DNA of 64,000 nucleotides from Chlorella sorokiniana (Eukaryota > Chlorophyta > Trebouxiophyceae > Chlorellales > Chlorellaceae). This document shows positions 21,701 through 31,135 of this stretch, in pieces. Every line of letters begins with the position of its first letter. Within the stretch, counting starts at the first letter, position 1. Both the position numbers and the translations under genes were made by a program. The stretch is from assembly GCA_025917655.1 (NCBI GenBank), contig CP084611.1, forward strand, positions 2,914,001-2,978,000, given 5' to 3'. The notes below the pieces were generated by a model, which saw only the letters and a program-made list of their open reading frames with translations, did not search any database and had not been told where the DNA came from.

Positions 21701-22963
21701 ACCTGCCGACGCCGCCCCTGCGCGCTGCCTGGCTGGCCGGGGGCGAACGTGGGCAGCGGCTGGGTGCTGTCAAAGGAGGGGCGGGCTGCCAGCTCTGCCT
21801 GCCGCGCCTGCTTTGACTGCGCCGCCTGCGGCAGCCAGGCGGGGTGCCTGTGCTGCTCCTGGTGGTCGGCGGAGGCGGGGTGGTAGGCCCGGAACAGCGG
21901 CGACCCGGGGACGAGCAGCCCTCCTGGCACCCTGCCCGCCGCTCCGGGGACCGCCGCACCGCTCGCTCGTGCGCAGCCAGGAGGCCAGGCTGGCGTCCTC
22001 ACCCTGGCCACCAGCCTCGTCCGTACCGAAAGCAGCGGGCGGCGCGGCCGCCTGTGCTGGCATCGTGGCAGCTGGCGCTGCGCCTGGCGGGCTGTCTGCA
22101 GAGGTGCTTGCCGGCCGTGGGGTGCCCCGAGGGAGCTGCCCGCCGTGCTGCCTGTGCTTGCCCCCAACCGTGCCTTGTCTGCGTTCAGGCGGGCCTTCAG
22201 GGCAGCCAGGCGCGAAGACACATCACTGGGTGCCGCGCTGGCGGCTGCCCCGGGCTGCACGTGGGCAGGCTCAGCTGGCGGCATGCTGGGTGCAGCAGCT
22301 GCAGATGGAGGGGCGAGCAGCGCCGCTGCAGGCTGCAGGACGCGCCCATCCAAAGGCCTTGCGGGCGACCCGGGGGCGGCTGCGGCGTTGGCACAAGCTC
22401 CGGCTGCGGCGGCCTGCCTGCTGGCGCAGATGGCCGTGAAGGCGCAAATGCATGTGGCTGCATCGATGAGGTGGCTGGGGTGGCGCAAACATGGGCGGTG
22501 GCCGCGGGGGGCCACGTCGGGTGGCAGTTCGGTTGCCGGACCTGCCCCTGGCGGCGATCTGCCATTCACGCTGTGCGGATGCCATGGCTGCTGCTCGGAC
22601 ATATGCGAATCAGGAGCTGCAGTAAGGCCCACTGGGAGCTCGTCCTCATTGCCCGATCCATTGCTGGCCCATGGCCCGTACCCTGGCCGGCGGCGAGGCC
22701 GTCATGCGCTCGTGGTTCCACCGCCAAGCCATCCTGCTGCTGCTTTGCTGCCTCGGCTCGCTTAGCCCACTCGTCCTGAACAACAAGCAGTGCAGGAAGG
22801 AGCTGTTTGAGCAGGGACGACTCGCCGGATCGCACGGTTCCAGAGCGAGCAACCGAACCTGGTGAACTTCTTTGAGCTCTTGTACAGTGGCCTTGGCCTC
22901 CTCAGCCACTGCCATGGCGGCCTTCTTCGCGGCACTCGCCACCTTGCTCAAATTTCCCCACAT
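18717..22963 (-). CDS. Golgin with C-terminal GRAB domain (plant GC3/GDAP1-GC4 type)
   Basis: Golgi coiled-coil tether expected to bind ARF1-GTP through a GRIP-related ARF-binding (GRAB) domain (family knowledge). ATG 22963 gives the amphipathic start MWGNLSKVASAAKKAAMAVA. Then comes a Pro/Ala/Ser-rich region (22630-21600) including VSSRLAALKARLNADKARLG, and a long coiled coil over several exons: LRAQLASEQRTAAALQQQLQ, LAELQQQLAEEQAARQAATA, LEAALLQAQAAAEAASASD, LARLKQQMLSEQEEEEDKIR, VKMELEKLKGG and LRSEVRGLQAEAHALRGEL. The GRAB domain is split over two exons: IDKRIVVKMLVTYFEKDHS near 19285-19345 and DEVLDLMCSMLGFSPADRQK near 19080-19130, closing with SLADSWVDFLQRQIE. The tail is Ala/Ser-rich; stop at 18717-18719. 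Several frame changes in the middle (22640, 22000, 21270) are introns or base errors I could not separate. High-GC antisense frames here are shadows. Confidence 0.8.
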
Positions 22964-23544
22964 AGCGTTGCTGAGAAGAGCTTCTCTGGCCGGTATGGCC
23001 GTCCCGGAAGTGATCCAGCTGCCCAACAGGTGAGGAAACGGTGAAGCTGATTCGTAAGCAGGGGTGACCGCAAGTGGGCAGTACCGGAAGCACAGCACAG
23101 CAGTGTCAACGAACGATTCAGTGGCCATGCCCACCTTGGTTGTGTTCTTTCTACAAATGTTTATCAATTTCGACCCCCGCTGTCAGTAAGCTCGCCGAAT
23201 TCAAGCTTGCTTGTTTTCAGCAGGAAGGACAGGAGGCTAGCGTCCTCCGAAAAGCTTCTTTGAACGACCTGCATGGTCAGGTTTCTGTGATCAGCCACAC
23301 AGGCGCACCAGCCCAAGGGTTGTGCGCCAATGGCTTTGAGGCGGGCCCTGGCTGGTGGCATGAGGCACTGCAGCAGGGCAATCCGTGAGGAGGCCGCAGT
23401 ATGCGAGGGAGGTTGGACGATGGGGGCCATGGGGCCCAAGGTGGGAGCTTGGACGGCAGCTCACCTGACGGCGGCTGTGCGGTGCTCGCCTGCCCACGAG
23501 CGCTTTGCTTGCAGCTGTGTCCTGATGTTTAGGCACCATGCACC
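22964..23544. promoter_or_regulatory. Divergent intergenic region, golgin / Tim21-like gene
   Basis: 581 bp between divergent starts. It is AT-richer from 23050 to 23300. No TATA box or repeat stands out, and the short frames show no domain. Confidence 0.4.
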
Positions 23545-25527
23545 ATGCAGGTGCGGACGCTCACCAGCCAAACGCCAGCACATGGTGGTGTAACAGCGGC
23601 CTGGCAGCAGCGAGCCGGCGGTTTGTGCCTGCCAGCAAGCGCAGCAGCCGTAGCAGGGCATGCAAGCAGCGCTGGCAGCGGCAGCTGCCGCGAGTTGGCA
23701 GCCGCAGCCGGGCTTCGCCCTTTCAGCAGCAGCGCGAGAGAGTCTTTGCAGGGCGCGGCGCAGCGCATCAAGCTGGCGGCCTCCAGCTCAGCTGAGGCCG
23801 TGAGGGCGGCGGGCAGCGCGGTTGCGCGGGTGCCCGGGGCGGTGTACGGCGCGCTGCCCGCCTCGGCTCAGCGGCTGATCAGCGCCAGCCAGAGCCCCAG
23901 CAGCTTCCACCGTGTGCTCAGCCTGCAGCTGACCGCCTTCTGGCAGCACTACGGCAACGCCCTGCTGGCGGGCGGGGCGGGCGCGGCATGCTACCTGCTG
24001 TGGAGGGGCTTGTGCCGCGTCGCGCAGGTGCGCTGCCCAGGCACTCAATGCTGGATGCAGCATGCATGCGTGTCGCTGTTGGCCGGGCCGTGTGCACGCT
24101 GTGTCACCTCTCGGCCTCGCCTTTGGCTCCTGACCCCGCTGCCTGCATCACTCTCTTGCCCGCCTCCCCCGCGCTGGTTGACAGGCTGTGGCCGACCCCA
24201 GCGACGCCTCCACTTCCGCCTCCTGCTCGCGCTGTCAGCCGCACTGGTGGTGGGGGCGTACGCCGTGCTGCGTAGGCGGTACACAATCGACCCAGGACAT
24301 GCGTACCGCCTGGCCATGTACCGCCTCAACACCCACCCCGGCCTGCTGGAGGTGATGGGGGCGCCGCTGGTGGGCAGCCCCGTGCAAGCCAGCGTCCTCA
24401 CCGGCGGCAACCTGGCGTTCAAGGGGCTGCGCCCGCGCCTGCACAGCAAGCGCATCCAGATGATCTGTGAGCACGGACGCCGACAGCCGGGCATGCGCAT
24501 GCGCTGACGGCGCTGCCCCCTGCTGTGACTCACGAGGATCCCTCAGCACTGCTGCCTGCCGTTGGCCAGGCCTGACCGTTGCGTCGCCGGCCCTCCTCCC
24601 CGCCACCGCAGTCCCCCTGAAGGGCTCTGAGCGCCGCGGGCTGGTGTCTCTGGAGGCCAAGAAGCGCCACGGTGCGCGGCCTGCAGCCCCCGCTGCCGCC
24701 CCCATTGCGCATGCACGGCTGCTGCAGGGCCTGCGGTGTGCTGGCTCCACTCCGCCGGCTCCCCTTCTTCCCCACTCCCTCAGGCCACCTGCACGTCAAG
24801 CTGCTGGCGGTGGACGTGCCCAGCGTGGCGGGCGGCGAGCAGCGCATCTTCCTGGAGGGCGGCCCCTCGCTGTACGGCGCGGCGGCGTGCTGCAAGTGCT
24901 GCGCGACCCGTTTGTCAGGGTGGGCAGGCAGGGTGGCGGTGGCGCGCGCATGCATCGACAAGCACCCAGGCTGTGCCGCACCCGCCGGTCCCTCCCCACA
25001 GCTTCTGCCACCGCCTGCAGCGCCTGAGGGCCCTGAGCACCCCTGCCGCTGCCCCCGCAGGCGCTATCCATGGAGCAAGTGTTTGCTGCGGAGGACGAGG
25101 ACGAGGCGGCGGAGGAGCGGCGTGCGGCGGCGGCGGCCGACGCTGCTGCACAGGCAGCCCGTGCAGCGGCCCGAGCAGCGGCCAAGCCCAAGCCGCTGGA
25201 CCAGGGGGCGGCATGTACTTGTATGAGCGGGTGGCGCTGGGCGCACGCCGCGCGTGGGCCAAACTGACGCAGGGCGGCCCCAGCGGCGACAAGCCGCAGC
25301 CGGTCGGGCGCCTGCTTCTCAAGAGCAGGCAACAGCTGCGAAATCCGCATAGATGGCAGGCCAGGACGCAGTCGTGCTTGTTCCGCTTGCCCCTGTCAGC
25401 GATGAGGCAATGGTGCAGGGAGCCAGCACCGCATGTAGAGCGTGTGTTACATGGGCAACATGGCAGATGGGCAATTGGCGGTTGCATCGTGTGCGCCCAG
25501 GCCGCACCAATGCTGGATGGCGGCTGA
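23545..25527 (+). CDS. Tim21/Coa1-superfamily mitochondrial membrane protein (plant import-subunit-like)
   Basis: Matches a plant mitochondrial protein family annotated as an import inner-membrane translocase subunit, related to Tim21/Coa1; exact role uncertain. From ATG 23545 an Arg/Ala/Ser-rich presequence leads to a cleavage-like GLRPFSSSARESLQ. Two membrane segments follow: GNALLAGGAGAACYLLWRG and, after an intron best ended at the AG before CGACGC (24205), LLLALSAALVVGAYAVLRRR. The conserved domain reads YRLAMYRLNTHPGLLEVMG, APLVGSPVQASVLTGGNLAF, FPLKGSERRGLVSLEAKKRH, HLHVKLLAVDVPSVAGGEQR, and LQVLRDPFV. The C-terminus is a charged Ala-rich helix (AAEDEDEAAEERRAAAAADA) then MYLYERVALGARRAWAKLTQ. 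Frame breaks are at about 24880 and at the G5 run 25204-25208. The end at 25527 is the first in-frame stop; the true end may lie earlier. Confidence 0.7.
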
Positions 25528-26132
25528 TTGACAGGGCTCTTCAAGCAGGAGGGGAAACAGTATCAAGGGCATGGTGATCGACAAAGCGCTTGGCTCGCAG
25601 CCAGTCAAAGCACACGCATGGGGATGGGCAGCGGGGGGCCTGTGAGGGCTGGGCCCCGCATAAAAAGAATGGGCCGAGGGAAAAGGACGGCGACAGCCTG
25701 GGGTGTCTAAATGCACGGCAGCAAGGTGCACGAGAAGCAGAGCGAGAGAGGCAGGGCACACAATGCAGGAGCAAATCACACAGGACGCACGACAGTGACA
25801 GTTGCATGGAGAATGGATGCATCCTGGAGGAGGGCGACGGCTACAGTGGTTGCTGCCTGGGTTACGGCTCGCAAAGCTCAGCATCGGGGGAGGGCTGATA
25901 TCATCGAGGCATTTCATAGGCACAGGGGGGACGTGCCTTGGATTTGGTATGCAAAGTCGGGGGCTTGTTCGCAAGGCAAGGGCGAGCAGCGCACAACATG
26001 TATCATGGTGGGGCAGGAGGCGGGGCATGGGTTGGGGGGTTGCGGCATTCGTTGGGTGGGCGATTCAGTTCTGGGCGGCACGTGGTGCGGCGTCGAGCAG
26101 GCGCACGACGTGCGCGGTTGCATGCAGCGCGG
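25528..26132. other. Convergent 3' region
   Basis: Lies between the Tim21-like gene (+) and the F-box gene (-), about 600 bp, with purine-rich patches and no recognisable coding sequence or repeat. Probably long 3' UTRs of both genes. Confidence 0.5.
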
Positions 26133-28559
26133 TCAAATGCCCTCATACTCCTTGGCTGTGCGCTCAAAGTCGATCTGCAGGGAGGGCAGGGCCTGGCCCA
26201 GGGCCACCAGCGCCGCCACCGAGGGCGTGCGCCACTCCAGGCCCTCTGCTGCCGCGGCGGCGCCGATGCCGCCGCCCAGCGCAGGCATGCCCAGGGTGCT
26301 GGCCGCCTGCTTGCCCAGGCAGAGCAGGGCGAGGCGGGGGACGCGCGCCAGGGTGGCGTCCACGTCTGCACGGCACAGCTCCAGGCTGGGGTTGCTGCTC
26401 AGGTCCAGCACCTCCAGCGCGGGTGCGCCGCACAGCACCGGCGGCACCACAGCCAGCCGGTTGGCCGACAGGATGAGGGTCTCCAGGCGGCGCAGGTAGG
26501 GGCCCTGCGGCAGCCAGGCCAGCGCGTTGCAGGAGAGGTCCAGGTGGCGCAGGGCGGGCAGCGCGGCGACGCCAGACGGCAGCGTGCACAGCGTGTTGGC
26601 CTCCAGGCTCAGGTGCTCCTGCAAACACATGGATGCAGCGTGCACAGCGGTGGGGCCGACGCAGTCGCAACCACGCGGCAGCGACCCGCACCACGCGGCA
26701 CTGCAGGGCGTGAGCTCTTGACCGCGCGTGAGGGCCGGCCGGCCATGCTCACCAGGCTGGTCAGGGCGGTGAACTGCGGGGGCAGCGCCGCATGGGCGCA
26801 ACCCCCGTCAGCCCGCAGCGCACGACCTCGAGTCGGCGCAGCGCCGGGGGCGGCACACCGCAGGCGGCAGCACCCCCGGGCAGCAGGCAGCGCGCCAGGC
26901 GCAGCTCCAGCAGCGCGGGCAGGCAGGGGGCGCCGGGGGGCCGCTGGGCGGGGGCAGCGCCGCCGAGCCCTTGAGGTCCAGCTCCAGGCGGGTCAGGTGG
27001 CGGCAGTCCCACAGGTCAGGAGGCAGCCCCTCCACGCGGCTCTCCACCTGCGCAGCCGACAAAGGGGCGCAGCCAGCCAGCTCAGCCAGAAAATCCACAG
27101 GCGATCCACAGGCGACGCCCCTGTCCATGCAGACAGCAGACCACGCACCCACGGTGCTTGCTTGCAGGCAGCGCGCTCACGGCGGCGCGCTGCCGCCCCA
27201 CACCGCAGCCAGATGGGTGCACACCCACCTGCAGCTCCTGCAGGGCGGGCAGGCTCGGCAGGCCCGGCCCCAGCGACACAACCTCAGCGCTGCACCCCGG
27301 CGCCAGGAGCAGCAGCGAGCGCAGGCGGGTCAGCCCCGCCAGGGCGCCTGCGGCAGGGGCGGGCGTAGGGTGCAGGCTGAGCGGCAGGCAGCCCCGCAGG
27401 CTCTGGGCCGTGCGCCGACGACTCAGGCTGGCCGCGCGGTGCTGCGGCATTGTTGCATCATGGCAGTCGGTTGCGGTGCCGCTACGGCTGGCCCACCTGG
27501 CTGGAACTCGCAGTGGGTGGGCATGGATGGCTGCAGGTAGAGGTGCAGCTCCTCCAGGCACCGAGCCGTGCCAGCTGGCGATGGCCATCGATCGGCAGCG
27601 CCCCCGTCAGGGTCAGGGACAGCAGCCGCAGGCGAGGCAGGCAGGGCAGCGTGCTGCAGGATCAGACAAAAACCACGGTGGCGGGTGAGCTGCTTGCCAA
27701 AGGCATGACGCAAGCACCCAGGGTGCTAAGGGTGTCCAAGGGCGCCAAAAGCCTGGGCCCAAGCACGTGGCGGTGCTGCTGGCCGCTCCTCCCCGTCGCA
27801 TGCATGCACCTGAGAGCACAGCCACAGGTCGCGCCGCCTGCCCGCTCGTGCTCACCTCAGGATGCTCTGCGGGGTGCCCTCGCGCAGGGTCAGCTCCTCC
27901 AGCCGGGTGAAGGCGGGGAGCAGGTGGGTGCCGGCGCCCGCGGCGGGCGCCGGCAGGTCCAGCGAGAGCAGCGCCCCGAGAAGCGCTGCAGGTAGTTGAG
28001 GCTGTCGCACGGTGCGCCAGGCCCCAGGTACAGAGCTTGAAGCCGCGGGGGATATCAGCTGCAGCACGCTGGACATGCGCAGCCGGTCGCCCTGGGTGTG
28101 CAGCCAGAGGCGGCGAGCGGCGGCGCCGCGCTGAGCCAGCAGGCGCAGCAGCAGCGCCTCGTCCAGGTCTGCTCTGCAGCCGTCGCAGGCGGCCAGCTGC
28201 GCCTCAAGGGCCAGCAGGTTGAGGTTGAGGGTGCCATGCAGCAGGGGCGAGGAGTTGTACACGCGGCGCCAGCGCCGGCACACCAGCGGCAGGTGGGGGC
28301 CGTCGGGGGCAGGGCGGGCTGGATGCTGGTGGTCGGGGCCTATTCTGCTTTTCACTGCACCCAGCGAGGTGGTGGGGCATAAGCAAGTTAAGGTGAAGCT
28401 TGGGCCAGGCAGGCAGGTCGGAACTGCAGGGGCCGGGCGAGCCTGGGAACCCGAGGGCACGCACCCGGACAATAGCGCGGCAAATATGGCTTCCAGGAGA
28501 GTGTCGGGGAAGTCTTGACTGTTTATCAAGCTCGGTGCGCCCCTCTGACGATTCCGCAT
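26133..28559 (-). CDS. F-box / leucine-rich-repeat protein
   Basis: Predicted substrate receptor of an SCF ubiquitin ligase. ATG 28559 starts MRNRQRGAPSLINSQDFPDT and an F-box split by an intron: LLEAIFAALLS, then HLPLVCRRWRRVYNSSPLLH at about 28245-28305. A non-repetitive spacer (LEAQLAACDGCRADLDEALL) leads to leucine-rich repeats: FTRLEELTLREGTPQSILR, LEELHLYLQ, LPALQELQ, LTRLRSLLLLAPGCSAEVV, LPALLELRLARCLLPGG, LRRLEVVRCGLTGVAP, LPALRHLDLSCNALAWLPQG, LRRLETLILSANRLAVVPPV and APALEVLDLSSNPSLELCRA. The final exon ends FERTAKEYEGI with the stop at 26133-26135. About eight exons. The repeat consensus LxxLxLxxN is clear in the last three repeats. The target is not predictable. Its promoter faces that of the TUG-like gene across a palindrome. 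Confidence 0.82.
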
Positions 28560-29051
28560 CACGCGGGGTAAGGCCTCTGACACAAACAACACAAAGCGTG
28601 GCTAACCCAAAGGAGCCTGCGTCGAGACAATGAAAGAAGACAACAGAGCGCCTTGGTTCCCGAGGTCTCCAAGATCTTTTCTCGAACGAAATCGGGAAAA
28701 GCGGGATGCAATCAGCTGAAGGCAAGCCTGTCGGACTTGCCTGTCAGCTGATTGCATTCCGCGCAGATTACTGGGTTTGTTTTTGGGAGGCGCGCGCTGT
28801 TTTCCTTGACCCTAAACCTGTCAACAGCTGCGTACTGGTCTACGTTCGCCCGGCGGACTCCGTTAATAGGGCCATCGGTGGTTTTCGCTTGTTACCATTC
28901 CAAATTACCAACAACATCCGAGGGATTCCATATCGAAGACACGGCTGCGACGCAAAATTGTTCCCGTACCTCTCGAGGTACACGACTCGCGACGACATCC
29001 AGCAGGTGCCAGAGGGCTGTTGCATGCGCGCTCGGAGCAGAATTTAACAAC
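28560..29051. promoter_or_regulatory. Divergent intergenic region, F-box/LRR / TUG-like gene
   Basis: About 490 bp of unusually AT-rich sequence between the two start codons (28559 minus, 29052 plus). It contains the inverted repeat listed separately. No TATA box is evident at a normal distance from either ATG. Confidence 0.5.
28701..28762. repeat. 27-bp inverted repeat (hairpin) in a divergent promoter
   Basis: Left arm 28701-28726 (GCGGGATGCAATCAGCTGA then AGGCAAG) and right arm 28736-28762 are reverse complements at 25 of 27 aligned positions, with one mismatch and one bulged base, separated by a 9-nt loop. The arms contain CAGCTG (E-box) and TGCAAT. No target-site duplication is seen at the edges. 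Confidence 0.9.
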
Positions 29052-30834
29052 ATGTCGTCGCTTACGGTAGAAGCTCACCGTGAGTCGCACCTTCTCGATC
29101 ACAACGCCTTGATCACACCTTCCTGTCGCTGTGGGGGCCGTCCCTAATCCTATGACTGGGCTCGTATATATAATCATACCAATGTTGCGCTTGGCCGCTC
29201 GTTGCTTGCTGTGCCCCCTGCCGCGTCCAGCAGCCGCCGCTCGTTGCGCTTCGTCACCTACACTGCTGCGCGTGCCTGCCCCAACCCGACAGGCAAGCGC
29301 TTCACCATCAAGGTCACACCCATGCAGCCTCTGTCTGCGGTGGTGGCAGATGTGCTGGGCCAGCTGAAGTTGCTGGATGTGCGCCCTGAGGACTGCACGC
29401 TCAGCCTGCGCGGCAAGGCGCTCGACCTCTCCACCCCCGTGCGCTTTGCCGCCGCTGGGCGCGACAAGCTGGAGCTGAAGACGGGTGGGGCGGGGATGGG
29501 ATGGGCGGTTGACACAAGTTGGCAGAGCCAGCATGGGCACCCAGTTGTGGAAGACGCGCTGGTGAGCCGCTGCTGCTGCTGACGCGCCAGCCCCAAACTG
29601 CAGGCCGTGAGCCGGTGCTTGGGGTGCACGAGGCGACGCATGCATCAGCATTAGCTGCGCAGCCGGCAGGAGGAGCTGGGGAGTCGGCAGCGTCACAAGC
29701 CCGTGCAAGCACAGGCAGCACAGCAGCAGCAGCTGCAGATTGTCCTGCCCAGCCCAGCACGCTGGACCCGCTCGCATCGGCAGCAGCCCCCGCAGCTCCC
29801 CCGCCAGCAGCAGGCCCCCTCCTCCTGAACAGCCCAGCTCGCAGCAGGTAGCAGCCACACCCCCGCGATGGCCCCGCTGCAGCCTGGCGCCACCACGATC
29901 CAGGTGGAGGGACCCGCCAGCGCAGCGCCAGCCTTCGCTCAGGAGGGTGGCGCCGCACCACACCCGTCGGTGGCGCTGTTTGGCCGGCGCGTGCACGTCT
30001 TCACGCGGGCCGCGGAGCAGCAGGCGGAGGGGGTGCGGCGGGGGCTGCCGCCGCAGAGGACGACTCCTTCTTCGACTTCACAGAGGCAGACCTGCGGCGC
30101 GCCATGGCCAGCGCGGCGGCGCAGCGCGCCAGGCAGCAAGGCGGGCCCCTCATGACGGCGGCGGTGCGCGCTGCTGGGGCCCACCCTGTTCTGTGTGCTT
30201 GCCTGCCCTGGCTGCTGCCTGATGCCCGGGGACAGCGTGGCTGGCTGGAGTGCGGCTGGGGGCCCGAGCCCGGGTGCTGCCCTGCCTGCCCCCCCCCCCG
30301 CGCCTGCCTGCCGCAGATGCGCGAGCGGGAGGAGCGGCGCCGCGCCGAGGCCTACGGCGCCGTGCCCATCCGCCTCTACTTGCCAGACGGGCAGCACTGC
30401 CTGCAGGCCTCCCTGCCCGCCACCGCGCCCCTGAGCGAGGTGCTGGCGCTGGCACGCGCCGCGCTGCCTCCCCAGCTGGCACACGCGGCCTACCTCTTCA
30501 CGACGCCCCCACGCACCGTTGTCAAGCCAGACCAGCTGCAGCGCAGCCTGTATGCCGCCAAGATGGTGCCGGCCGCAAAGGCGCACGTGGGCTTGGACGC
30601 GGCGGCAGCGCCAGCCGGCCGGCCCCGCATCAGGCCGGAGGTGGCGGCGCTGGCGGAGGCGCCCCGCGGCGTGACGCAACCATGCATGGGGCCAGCACCC
30701 AGCAGGCAGCGCACGCAGCAGTTCCAGGCGACGCCAGCGCAGCAGCAGCCGACAGGTCTGCGCGCGTGGCGGCGCAGGGCGGCAGCGCGGCGGGCAGCAA
30801 GGGGGTCCCCAAGTGGCTCAAGCTCAGCAAGTGA
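29052..30834 (+). CDS. TUG/ASPSCR1-like UBX-domain protein (p97/CDC48 cofactor)
   Basis: Cofactor that binds the CDC48/p97 ATPase through its UBX domain (ASPSCR1/TUG, plant PUX family). ATG 29052 opens a short exon (MSSLTVEAH plus one base) ending at GTGAGT; it joins in phase to 29292, giving RKRFTIKVTPMQPLSAVVAD and the TUG-UBL1 fold: LRGKALDLSTPVRFAAAGRD, KLELK. The middle is Ala/Pro-rich, then FGRRVHVFTRAAEQQAEGVR and DDSFFDFTEADLRRAMASAA. The UBX domain runs from RRRAEAYGAVPIRLYLPDG through LQASLPATAPLSEVLALARA, YLFTTPPRTVVKPDQLQRSL to AAKMVPAAKAHVGL, and the protein ends PKWLKLSK as animal TUG ends (VPKWLKL). Stop at 30832-30834. One frame break lies at the G5 run 30040-30044. TATATATAA near 29165 falls inside intron 1. 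Confidence 0.88.
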
Positions 30835-30852
30835 CGCCTGCGTGCTTCACCA

Positions 30853-30866
30853 TGTAATAAATGTAA
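30853..30866 (+). terminator. Tandem TGTAA poly(A) signals
   Basis: Two TGTAA elements (30853-30857 and 30862-30866) overlap an AATAAA-like ATAATAAA, 19-28 nt after the TUG-like stop codon. Good candidate for the poly(A) site. Confidence 0.6.
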
Positions 30867-31135
30867 CAAGTTGGGTGTGGATCGTAATGATTTTGGGAGG
30901 GTAAGCAGGCAATCAGAGGGCCTGGGAGGGCGCAGCGAAAATCTCTAGAAAACAGAGCGCTGCTGCTTGGGCATGCACAATAAAGGGCGCTGGACAGCAG
31001 GGAATTGTTGAAGTCGGTAAGTTGGGGGTCAGGGCTCTACAATGCGATTCGTCGACATGGCAGTAGGGGGTGTAATGCATGCGTTGGGCTGCGGTTGCGC
31101 CCTTGCGCGCGTCGGCTGCGCAGGCGGCCCACCCT

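Noticed and set aside
20436-22439. A 667-residue open frame on the plus strand
   Set aside because: It is antisense to the golgin coiled coil. Its Leu/Gln/Arg/Ala composition is a mirror of GAG/CAG/GCG codons, it has no domain, and the minus strand carries the GRAB motifs.
28701-28762. Rho-independent terminator or tRNA-like fold
   Set aside because: Wrong context (eukaryotic divergent promoter), no T tract and no cloverleaf elements.
29163-29172. TATATATAA as the TUG promoter
   Set aside because: It lies downstream of the ATG at 29052, inside the inferred first intron.
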